Shown in pieces: positions 27,202 to 34,888 of a stretch of 44,315 nt of DNA. A program made the translations under genes and the position numbers. This DNA is from Gammaproteobacteria bacterium (GTDB lineage: Bacteria > Pseudomonadota > Gammaproteobacteria > Methylococcales > Methylomonadaceae): assembly GCA_018830325.1 (NCBI GenBank), contig JAHJSQ010000032.1, positions 1-44,315 of the forward strand, given 5' to 3'. The stretch's first letter is position 1. Every line of letters starts with the position of its first letter. The notes under the pieces are model-generated. The model made no database searches and was not told the origin of the DNA. It worked only from the letters and a program-made list of their open reading frames with translations.

Positions 27202-27640
27202 TTTGCATGCTCCACAAGAAGAGTCAAACTGAGAGTATCCATACAAAGCTTACCTCTTTAAAAGGTTATCATCAAAGTTTCAACGAACAAGTTGTGCTAT
27301 AAAAAATTATATCAATAAGAAAGATGACGGCATTCGTAAATTTTTATTTTACTGCTAATCTTAATGTGCGAACTGTAGAGATGGTTATTACTCCTTATCC
27401 GAGTGGAAAACGTCTAGTTTTCAGTTGGTTTTGGGCGCGTTTGTTGGGAATGGCGGTAGTATATCGGCTTTTGCTTCAGCAAAACTGGTATTTCCGTCAT
27501 CCTTCGTGGTTAGGATCTGCCGTCAAGTTCCCTAAAGATGAGTTTTTTCCGGCTCCTAAATCTTTCCATCTTTCTTATTGGATCGAATTTCGCTAAAACA
27601 TCGAACAGTTTTATTAATAGGGGAGTAGGGCTTTTTATTA
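27202..27640. other. 439-bp divergent intergenic region
   Basis: Lies between divergent genes and must hold both promoters. A 90-codon frame at 27324-27596 (plus) has no domain and no good ribosome site, so I do not call it. AT-rich DNA at 27290-27330 could contain a promoter. Confidence 0.3.
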
Positions 27641-28789
27641 ATGAGAGATTTAGCTTTGGAAGAAGATTTAACGACCGATTTGTCGATATTACAAAGTCAT
27701 TTAGATGGCATGATCAATCGGGTCCAACAGAACAGTAATGCCTTAAGGCGATTTCAAGCATTTGAAAGACGCTTGCTTAACTTAAATTCTTTATCCGAAA
27801 TGATTATTCATATCCTTGAAGACGGGAAGGCGTTTTTCGACCTCGATGCCATTAGTCTATGTTTGGTCGATAAAGAAAACGAATTATCGGAGTATTTGAT
27901 ACAAGACGGTTTCGATATCAAGGCCGCAAGGCAATTGACCTTGCTTAAAGATCGTCATCAGCTGAAAACTCTTTTCGGTTTTGCAGTAAAGCCCTATATC
28001 GGTGCCTATCATCCAAAATGTTCTGAATTTTTTAATTATACTGATCGAAAGCCTATTAGTGTCGCATTGATTCCGTTAATCCGACGGGGAAAATACCTCG
28101 GATCGTTGAATTTCGGTAGCTTTCAGCAGGAACGTTTTATTGATACGATGGCAACTGATTTTATCGAACATATGATTTCGGTGGTCAGTATTTGTTTGGA
28201 AAATAATCTCAATTTCGAGATGATGCGCAGGACCAGTTTTATCGATACACTGACCGGCGTCAACAACAGACGTTTTCTTGAGCAAAGACTTGGAGAAGAA
28301 ATCGATCGTTGCCAACGAAGCGGTGAGCCATTGTCTTGTTTGTTTCTCGATATCGATTATTTTAAGTCAATCAACGATACCCACGGACATCAAGCCGGAG
28401 ATTATGTTCTAAAACAAGTGGCCGGATCGGTAAAAAATCTGCTACGCAATAATGACGTTCTGGCTCGATACGGTGGAGAGGAGTTTGTAGCTTTGTTGTC
28501 GAACCTTAATGAAAGTAAATTAATAGCTATCGCTGAACGTATAAGATCTACGATTGAATCGCTCAATATGGTTTTTGATGGTAAACCGATTCAGGTGACT
28601 ATTTCGATAGGGGCCGCGTCTTACTCGGCATCTAAGCATATACTTTCGAGCGCAGCCGATATTGCGATGCGGCTAATTGAGTCGTCCGATGCTGCGTTAT
28701 ATCAAGCCAAGCACAACGGTCGCAATCGTATTGAAAATAATGGCTTTATTATTGACCGAACGCTAATGGAAAGCGCGGTATCCTATTAA
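27641..28789 (+). CDS. GAF-like plus GGDEF diguanylate cyclase
   Basis: A 382-residue soluble protein. The N-terminal 200 residues contain a coiled coil (LQSHLDGMINRVQQNSNALR) and a GAF/DUF484-like domain with SVALIPLIRRGKYLGSLNFGS. The GGDEF domain (about 205-370) has DTLTGVNNRRFLE, LFLDIDYFKSINDTHGHQAGD and an intact GGEEF active site (278-282), so it should make c-di-GMP from two GTP. The inhibitory site RNND (269-272) is present, which suggests product feedback. SDAALYQAKHNGRNRI is the usual domain end. The signal sensed is unknown. GGGGAGTAGG lies upstream of the ATG, spaced a little far. Confidence 0.9.
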   Translation: MRDLALEEDLTTDLSILQSHLDGMINRVQQNSNALRRFQAFERRLLNLNSLSEMIIHILEDGKAFFDLDAISLCLVDKENELSEYLIQDGFDIKAARQLTLLKDRHQLKTLFGFAVKPYIGAYHPKCSEFFNYTDRKPISVALIPLIRRGKYLGSLNFGSFQQERFIDTMATDFIEHMISVVSICLENNLNFEMMRRTSFIDTLTGVNNRRFLEQRLGEEIDRCQRSGEPLSCLFLDIDYFKSINDTHGHQAGDYVLKQVAGSVKNLLRNNDVLARYGGEEFVALLSNLNESKLIAIAERIRSTIESLNMVFDGKPIQVTISIGAASYSASKHILSSAADIAMRLIESSDAALYQAKHNGRNRIENNGFIIDRTLMESAVSY

Positions 28790-28894
28790 CCTAGAAAAAG
28801 TATTTAACCATCAAGAATAAGAAGTTAGGATTCGGTCAAAAAGTAGGTGTCGGCGGAAGGGAAAGCCGCCGTCTAGCCTTACACGGACGTATTC

Positions 28895-28961
28895 ACCCAA
28901 CATCTAAACTCCAAAGTCCATTGGCTATGGTTAACTATCTTGGATAGTCTAGTTGTTTGGC
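28895..28961. repeat. 67-bp palindromic repeat, copy 5, degenerate
   Basis: ACCCAACATCTAAACT begins a 67-bp stretch whose core (CCAAAGTCCATTGGCTATGG) matches copy 4, but the right arm is decayed (AGTCTAGTTGTTTGGC). It is flanked by ACACGGACGTATTC, the complement of the usual flank. A GGCGG...CCGCC stem lies before it (28852-28872). An old, drifting copy. Confidence 0.6.
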
Positions 28962-29263
28962 CTGGGCATGCCAAGCGAGCCGCCGAACTCTTAGCTCCAG
29001 GAAGTTATTTATCGCGAAATCCTTAATTGAATAGTTTGATATGCATTTGCAAAACAACTTCGCTATTTTGAACGGTTATTCATAGTTTATGAAAATATCC
29101 TCTTGAAGTACTTAAATAATCCCTCCAAGCTATCACTAGCCTAAGTATAAAATCACAACTTCCGCTCTGTGCGTTCAATATAACTTCTCTGTTCCGTGCC
29201 ACATGTCAAAAATTAGACTTTTTATCGGCTTAGACTTGTTATCATAATGTCATCTTACAATAT

Positions 29264-29269
29264 TATAAT
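29264..29269 (+). promoter_or_regulatory. candidate -10 box of the V-ATPase operon
   Basis: TATAAT lies 35 bases upstream of the first ATG in an AT-rich region. No -35 at 16-18 bases is convincing; TTGTTA at 29237-29242 is 21 bases away. The remainder of 28962-29303 has no gene. Confidence 0.3.
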
Positions 29270-29303
29270 CCGCTTATATTTAGCCTAATTTTCGGGGTAG
29301 CAC

Positions 29304-30665
29304 ATGATCGAGCATATGGTCAGACATTACAATATTTTGTCCATTGTCGGTAATATCATTACTGTAAATGTTGACAGTGCCTTTGCAAACCAAGAAATCA
29401 CGACTCGATTCGGGGATTTAGCCGAAGTCGAAGACGTCAACGGCAGCGAATCTTTGGCTCAAGTCATCAAAATCGATGGAAGCAAGGTGGCTTTGCAGGT
29501 TTTTTCAGGAACTCGGGGCATTTCGACCGCAGCTTCGGTGCGGTTTTTAGGTCATTCGATGCGAGTGACTTATTCGGCGAATATTCTCGGCCGGATTTTT
29601 AATGGTACGGGGGGGCCGATGGACGGTGGTTCGATGCTTAAACCGGACCCGAAAGTGACGATTAACGGTGCGTCGGTGAACCCGATGAAACGAGTGTTAG
29701 CTTCGAAAATGATCCGAACGCAAGTTCCGATGATCGACCTATTCAATTGTCTGGTGGAAAGTCAGAAAATACCGATTTTCTCGATTTCGGGTGAGCCGTT
29801 TAACGCATTTTTGGCTAGAATCGGTATTCAGGCCGATGCCGATATCGTAGTTTTTGCTGGCCTTGGCCTAATTTTCGATGATTTTCATTATTTTAGGTCG
29901 CAATTCGAGGAAGCGGGAGTCTTTGCGAGGACAGTGATGTTTTGCAATCTAGCTTCCGATCCTATCGTTGAACGCCTATTGGTGCCGGATATGGCATTGG
30001 CGGTTGCTGAACGCTTCGCAGTCGAAGAGGGTAAACGGGTATTGGTGTTGATGACCGATATGACCGCTTATGCCGATGCAATGAAGGAAGTCGGTATTTC
30101 AATGGAACATGTACCGTCGAATCGCGGCTACATGGGGGATCTCTATTCGCAGTTGGCGCGCCGATACGAAAAAGCCTGCGATTATAAAGGCGCCGGTTCC
30201 GTTACAATTTTGTCGGTGACAACGATGCCGGGTAACGATGTGACGCATCCGGTTCCGGACAATACCGGTTATATTACCGAGGGTCAGTTTTATTTGCATG
30301 ACGGCATGCTCGATCCGTTCGGTTCGTTGTCTAGATTGAAGCAGCATGTCATCGGTAAGGTCACACGCGAAGACCACGCACAAATCATGAATACGATGAT
30401 CCGTTTTTACGCGGGCTCGGTCGATGCCGAACAAAAGCAGGCAATGGCCTTCGATTTGTCCGATTACGATAAAAAACTGCTCAGATTCGGACAATTATTC
30501 AAAAAACGTTTCATGGACATCAATGTTTCAATTTCATTGGAGCAGGCCTTGGATTTGGGATGGCAAACCTTGGCCGAATGTTTTGAGGAAAATGAACTGT
30601 TGATGAAACAAGCGTTGATCGATAAATATTTCCCGAAGAAAAATTATGGCAAGACTGTCGCTTAA
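29304..30665 (+). CDS. V/A-type ATPase subunit B
   Basis: The non-catalytic nucleotide-binding subunit that alternates with A in the A3B3 head of a rotary ATPase. Family features are the N-terminal beta barrel, ANILGRIFNGTGGPMDGG, MIDLFNCLVESQKIPIFS, IVVFAGLGL, LASDPIVERLLVPDMALAVAERFA and GYMGDLYSQLARRYEKA. The P-loop position is altered (SGEPFNAFL), as normal for B. Length (453) is normal to short. GGGG lies six bases before the ATG. It is the first gene of a tightly packed operon B-D-I-K-E-DUF2764-A. In chlamydiae and spirochaetes the order begins with E, so this gene is in an unusual lead position. Confidence 0.93.
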   Translation: MIEHMVRHYNILSIVGNIITVNVDSAFANQEITTRFGDLAEVEDVNGSESLAQVIKIDGSKVALQVFSGTRGISTAASVRFLGHSMRVTYSANILGRIFNGTGGPMDGGSMLKPDPKVTINGASVNPMKRVLASKMIRTQVPMIDLFNCLVESQKIPIFSISGEPFNAFLARIGIQADADIVVFAGLGLIFDDFHYFRSQFEEAGVFARTVMFCNLASDPIVERLLVPDMALAVAERFAVEEGKRVLVLMTDMTAYADAMKEVGISMEHVPSNRGYMGDLYSQLARRYEKACDYKGAGSVTILSVTTMPGNDVTHPVPDNTGYITEGQFYLHDGMLDPFGSLSRLKQHVIGKVTREDHAQIMNTMIRFYAGSVDAEQKQAMAFDLSDYDKKLLRFGQLFKKRFMDINVSISLEQALDLGWQTLAECFEENELLMKQALIDKYFPKKNYGKTVA

Positions 30666-31248
30666 TAAGGCTTCATTGCATAAAGAAAGCGCTAAACTCA
30701 AGCGCTATCGACAGTATTTACCTTCGCTCGATCTCAAGCGAAGACAGTTGATGGCCGAGCGTGCAAAAGGCTTGGCACGGCTCAAAAATACCGAACTGCA
30801 AATCGAACAGTGCCGGCAAAAAGTTAGCGAAACATTACCGATGCTGTCTTATCGAGAGATTAATTTAAATAACCTGGTTAAAGTTTCGGGCGTTGAAATA
30901 GGCGAAGAAAATATTGTCGGTGTCAATGTGCCGGTATTGATCAATCACAAACTGGCGCTGATGGCCTATTCGCCTTACCTTAAGCCGCATTGGGTCGATG
31001 CGCTGGTTGTGCAATTAAAGATCATGTTGGAATTGAAATTGCGACAACAAGTCGATAGGCAGCGCTTGATGATTTTAGAAGCGGCAGTCAAAAAAGTAAC
31101 ACAAAAGGTTAATTTGTTCGATAAGGTGTTGATTCCTAAAACGGAGCGTAATATACGCAAAATCCGTATTTATCTCTCCGATGCCGAACGAGCCGATGTG
31201 GTCCGGGCTAAAATGACCAAACAAATCCGAATTAAACAGGGTGTTTAA
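30646..31248 (+). CDS. V/A-type ATPase subunit D
   Basis: The central-stalk rotor subunit, 200 residues and nearly all helical, with N- and C-terminal helices expected to form a coiled coil inside the A3B3 ring. It starts RLSLNKASLHKESAKLKRY, the usual LNKxxL motif, and ends VLIPKTERNIRKIRIYLSDAERADVVRAK. The ATG overlaps the end of subunit B by 20 bases, so translation is coupled. No separate F subunit, the normal D partner, is encoded in the operon. Confidence 0.9.
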   Translation: MARLSLNKASLHKESAKLKRYRQYLPSLDLKRRQLMAERAKGLARLKNTELQIEQCRQKVSETLPMLSYREINLNNLVKVSGVEIGEENIVGVNVPVLINHKLALMAYSPYLKPHWVDALVVQLKIMLELKLRQQVDRQRLMILEAAVKKVTQKVNLFDKVLIPKTERNIRKIRIYLSDAERADVVRAKMTKQIRIKQGV

Positions 31249-33045
31249 ATGGCAATCGTTAAGCTGAAAAAGATTACATTTTGCGGCATGCTACCTGATA
31301 AGCGTCAAATTTTGGAGCAAGTGCAAGCATTTGGCGGATTGCATTTGATTCCGCTCACCGATCCACCGGATCAGGAGTTCGGCGTACCTAAAAATACTGA
31401 GGGCGTGCTTGAAGCGCTTAAATATTTGAACGCTTGCGGAAACAAAAGACATCAGATCAGAGACAGTACTCGCTTCGATCTTGAGAAGGTTACCGAAGAA
31501 GTTTTGGCTATTAAATCGAAAGTCCGTGAATATACAGATACTTACGACACATTATTAAAGCGAATCGAAGAGGTCGAGCCCTGGGGCGATTTTCATTTGC
31601 CTGCCACAGAGCACTTGGCCGGCCACCGATTATGGTTTTACATCGTCCCGAAAAGAATGATGAAAAAACTCGAGGGCTTAGATTGGGTTTGGCAGACGGT
31701 TTACCAAAACAATTTGTATTGTTATGTCGTGGTCGTTGCCGAATCCGAGCCGCCCGAAAGTAGCATGCCGGTGGCAAGAACGCATACCGGATCCGTTCCT
31801 CTTTCGACGTTGAAAAGCCAGCTCAGTCAGGTCGAGTTGACGCTCGAGGATTTACAAGCCGAACGAGAGTCTTTAACTCGCTGGATAACTTTAATGACAG
31901 TGCATTTCAGCGAGGCGCTCGATCTAGCGGATTTGACTAAGGCACAAACTATCACGCACGACGAGGCCGGCGTGTTTGCATTGCAGGGATGGTTGCCCGA
32001 AGCACAAATCGATAAATTCAGCCGTTTTGCCGATAATCAAGGCTTGGCTTTATTGGTCGAAGACCCGTCGCCAGAGGATAATCCTCCGACCTTGCTTGAT
32101 AATCCCCGGCAATTGGCTGGCGGAGAAGACATCGTAAATTTTTATCAAACGCCGAATTATTACGGTTGGGATCCATCGGTTGTGGTGTTTTTTTCATTTA
32201 GCGTTTTTTTTGCGATGATTTTATCCGACGCCGGTTATGCCGCGGTTTTCGGATTTATATTGTTGTTTAAATGGCGCCGCCTCGGACAAAGCCTCAAGGG
32301 TCGGAGACTGAGGGTGTTGGCCGCTAATACGGTGGTTATCTCGCTCGTCTGGGGCGTTATTTCGGGCGGTTATTTCGGCTACAGTCCGCCCGAAGAAAGA
32401 TTAGTGTCCGCATTAAAGGTCATCGATATTAACGATTTCGATGGCATGATGCGCTTGTCGATCGCGGTCGGTGTCGGGCATATTGCGTTGGCCAATGCGA
32501 TTCGAGCCTATCGGCGATACCCTTCTTTAACGGCATTGGCCTCTGGCGGATGGCTGTTGGCAGTCGTTGGCGGATTTTGTTTTTGGTTGTCTGAGGCGAT
32601 AGATAGTGTGCTGTTGCGCCAAATGGGCATTATTTTGCCGAGCGTTGGTGGCGTTTTGTTGTTGCTTTTCAGTAGTGAACGCGGTTTAAAACGCTGGAAC
32701 GACTTGTTATGGCGTTTACTGGACGGTTCTAAGAGCTTGATCGGCATTACCCAATTATTCGGCGATGTACTCAGTTATATGCGTTTATTCGCATTGGGTT
32801 TAGCGAGTGCTTCGTTAGCGCTGACTTTCAATCAATTAGCGATGCAGGTTTATCATGCTTTACCCGGCCCCGGTTTGTTGTTTAGTATTTTGATTTTAAT
32901 CGTAGGTCATGTCTTGAATCTGATGCTATGTCTGATGAGCGGGTTAGTGCATGGCTTGCGTCTGAATTTTATCGAGTTTTATAACTGGAGCGTTTCCGAT
33001 GAAGGTTATCCCTTTAAAGCATTTTCCAAAAAAGGAGTCCGTTGA
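31249..33045 (+). CDS. V/A-type ATPase subunit I (a-type, membrane)
   Basis: The membrane stator subunit that provides the ion half-channels. The N-terminal half (about 1-290) is a cytosolic arm with helical hairpins. The C-terminal half has seven or eight membrane helices (from about 315). The essential Arg lies in VLSYMRLFALGLASASLA, the family hallmark. Length (598) matches the chlamydial/spirochaetal type. The ATG follows the subunit D stop directly, and the TGA overlaps the ATG of K by one base. A downstream GH...LMSGLVHGLRLNFIEFYNW segment is the typical end. Confidence 0.92.
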   Translation: MAIVKLKKITFCGMLPDKRQILEQVQAFGGLHLIPLTDPPDQEFGVPKNTEGVLEALKYLNACGNKRHQIRDSTRFDLEKVTEEVLAIKSKVREYTDTYDTLLKRIEEVEPWGDFHLPATEHLAGHRLWFYIVPKRMMKKLEGLDWVWQTVYQNNLYCYVVVVAESEPPESSMPVARTHTGSVPLSTLKSQLSQVELTLEDLQAERESLTRWITLMTVHFSEALDLADLTKAQTITHDEAGVFALQGWLPEAQIDKFSRFADNQGLALLVEDPSPEDNPPTLLDNPRQLAGGEDIVNFYQTPNYYGWDPSVVVFFSFSVFFAMILSDAGYAAVFGFILLFKWRRLGQSLKGRRLRVLAANTVVISLVWGVISGGYFGYSPPEERLVSALKVIDINDFDGMMRLSIAVGVGHIALANAIRAYRRYPSLTALASGGWLLAVVGGFCFWLSEAIDSVLLRQMGIILPSVGGVLLLLFSSERGLKRWNDLLWRLLDGSKSLIGITQLFGDVLSYMRLFALGLASASLALTFNQLAMQVYHALPGPGLLFSILILIVGHVLNLMLCLMSGLVHGLRLNFIEFYNWSVSDEGYPFKAFSKKGVR

Positions 33046-33494
33046 TGGCTGAGGTATTAGTGATTTTAGGATGGATCGGTTTATACGCCCCGATGGCCTT
33101 GGGCGCGATCGGCAGCATTATCGGTTGTGCGATCGCAGGTCAAGCCGCGATCGGTGCGATGCTCGATACCGAAACCGGGCACGGTCGCTATGTCGGCGTT
33201 TCGGCGATGCCGTCTTCTCAGGTGATATATGGCATTGTCGTGATGTTTACACTGAATCGGCCGATTACCGAAGCGAATGCTTCCGGTATTTTTGCGGTAG
33301 GCGTCTTGGCCGGATTCGCGCTGATGTTTAGTGCGATTTATCAAGGACAATGCTGCGCCTCGGCGATTCATGCCTCGAAAGCTAAACCTGAAATTTTCGG
33401 TTTATCGGTCGCTCCTGCCGCGATCGTCGAAGGCTTTGCCGTCTTTGCATTTATTTTCGCCCTCGTTATCAGCGGCGGAATTCCTCAATCTTAA
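33045..33494 (+). CDS. V/A-type ATPase subunit K (membrane rotor), Na+-type residues
   Basis: A four-helix proteolipid of 149 residues made of two hairpins fused in tandem, as in Enterococcus hirae NtpK. Helix 4 has the ion-carrying Glu (E129, AAIVEGFAVF). Helix 2 has SSQVIYG (S58, Q59) and helix 3 has YQGQ (Q100). E. hirae Na+ ligands T64, Q65, Q110 and E139 align to S58, Q59, Q100 and E129, with the same 29-residue spacing between the last two. This points to Na+ rather than H+ transport; Ser for Thr keeps the hydroxyl. The first hairpin lacks a carboxylate, so one ion per subunit is expected. AAAGGAG precedes the ATG; an in-frame TTG at 33042 is less likely. Confidence 0.9.
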   Translation: MAEVLVILGWIGLYAPMALGAIGSIIGCAIAGQAAIGAMLDTETGHGRYVGVSAMPSSQVIYGIVVMFTLNRPITEANASGIFAVGVLAGFALMFSAIYQGQCCASAIHASKAKPEIFGLSVAPAAIVEGFAVFAFIFALVISGGIPQS

Positions 33495-33505
33495 GAGTCG
33501 AGAGT

Positions 33506-34195
33506 ATGAAAGCGGAAAAAGCGGGAATCGCGTCAAGCGGCGTTGAGAAGCTGATCGAGCGCTTGAGAGATGAAGCGATTAATGCCGGACAAGCCAAAGC
33601 CGAGGATATCGTGCTTAATGCTCAAAAGCGTGCGGCTTGGATTATCGAAGAAGCCGAGCAAGAGGCACAGTTATTGATAGAAAAAGCTCGTGTAGAGGCT
33701 GATGCCCTAAAAGCTTCCGGTGTCGATGCTCTACGCTTGGCGGGCCGAGATGCGTTGCTTAAATTACGCGATACTTTGCTTGGCAGCTTCAGTCAGGAAG
33801 TCATGCGCGTGGTCGGAAAACAAATGGCGAAAAGTGAGTTCATCGAACAGTTGATTTTGGCGCTTGCAGGGCGTGTTCGGGAAAAAACCGGCCTTGATCA
33901 AAATTCTAAAATTATTTTTCAATTACCCGAAGACGTTGTCGGCGTCGAGGATTTGCGAAGAAATCCGGAAGAGCTCAAGCAAGGTGCCTTATCGCATTTG
34001 ACTGCCGCGATTGCATCGGATTTGTTGCGGGACGGTGTATCGTTTGAGGTTTCGGATCAAATTAAAACGGGCTTGGTAATCAAGCTCGAAGAGAACAATA
34101 TGATGATCGACTTTACAGATGAGGCGGTCGCGACATTGTTTCTCGAGCATTTGCAACCTCGCTTTAGAGCCCTATTGCAAGGTATCGTTAAGTGA
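33506..34195 (+). CDS. V/A-type ATPase subunit E
   Basis: A peripheral-stalk subunit of 229 residues. The first 90 residues are a long charged helix (KLIERLRDEAINAGQAKAED and then heptads of Ala, Glu and Lys), the C-terminal part a mixed head domain. It fits the short E subunits of chlamydial V-ATPases. The partner helix (G/H) is not encoded in the operon. The last four bases overlap the GTG of the next gene. Eleven bases separate it from K. In chlamydial order E is the first gene; here it follows K. Confidence 0.85.
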   Translation: MKAEKAGIASSGVEKLIERLRDEAINAGQAKAEDIVLNAQKRAAWIIEEAEQEAQLLIEKARVEADALKASGVDALRLAGRDALLKLRDTLLGSFSQEVMRVVGKQMAKSEFIEQLILALAGRVREKTGLDQNSKIIFQLPEDVVGVEDLRRNPEELKQGALSHLTAAIASDLLRDGVSFEVSDQIKTGLVIKLEENNMMIDFTDEAVATLFLEHLQPRFRALLQGIVK

Positions 34196-34878
34196 GCGGC
34201 TGGAATTTTAAATATACCTTGTTACTTAGCAGTCTGCCTGTCCACCCGGTCGATTTATTCGAAGCTCGCCAGCTTCCGGTTTCTCGAATTCAATTAGATA
34301 AACGTTTGGCTTTGTTAGATGCCGAAGATGCCCAGGATTTGGCGCGTATTGAAGCTTTGCTGCATTGGTCGAAAATGAAAGAGCTTGATGACGAAGCCAT
34401 AGTTAAGCAAGGTATGGCCGACTGGTATTCGATCAGGAGTCCGTTTTTAAAAGAGATCGTTATGTGGCGATTGGAATTAAGAACTATTTTATCGGCGCTT
34501 AGAAGAAGGCGGGACGGCATGAACTTAGCGCCGGACATGCCTTTTTACGGCTTTGGCGATCGGTTGCGATTCATTAGACAGCATTGGCGTGATGCCGCTT
34601 TCGGGTTAGATTCTATATTGCCCTGGGTTAGGCAAGCCAGTGAACTAATCGAACAAGATCGATCACTGGAATTAGAAAAACTGATGCTCGAGGTGGTTTG
34701 GCGACATTATCAAAGAGTTGGGCAGGGGCATTATTTCGATTTTCCCGCAGTCGTTATTTATGTATTGAAATGGGATGTCATCAGCCGTTGGTCGAGTTAT
34801 GACAAAGAGCATGCCATGCTGCGCTTCGACGAATTAATCTCGGCCGGACTGGAAGGCGTTTCGATTGAATTTGGATAA
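34192..34878 (+). CDS. DUF2764 protein, C-like subunit of the V/A-type ATPase
   Basis: 228 residues starting with GTG at 34192. Such a protein sits between E and A in chlamydial, spirochaetal and Bacteroidetes V-ATPase operons (DUF2764). It probably takes the place of subunit C as the link between rotor ring and central stalk. Seen here are LLSSLPVHP near the start, WRLELRTILSALRRRR in the middle and RFDELISAGLE near the end; it is largely helical. Assignment rests on operon position and length and on memory of the family; detailed similarity needs a profile search. Confidence 0.75.
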   Translation: MSGWNFKYTLLLSSLPVHPVDLFEARQLPVSRIQLDKRLALLDAEDAQDLARIEALLHWSKMKELDDEAIVKQGMADWYSIRSPFLKEIVMWRLELRTILSALRRRRDGMNLAPDMPFYGFGDRLRFIRQHWRDAAFGLDSILPWVRQASELIEQDRSLELEKLMLEVVWRHYQRVGQGHYFDFPAVVIYVLKWDVISRWSSYDKEHAMLRFDELISAGLEGVSIEFG

Positions 34879-34888
34879 AAACCCTACG

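Noticed and set aside
27324-27596. 90-codon plus-strand frame between the membrane protein and the GAF-GGDEF gene
   Set aside because: No ribosome site, no recognisable domain and a residue mix (many Phe, Trp, Arg) like translated non-coding DNA.
29304-30665. subunit B as an F-type ATP synthase subunit
   Set aside because: Altered P-loop, motifs and the neighbours D, I, K and E are those of the V/A type.
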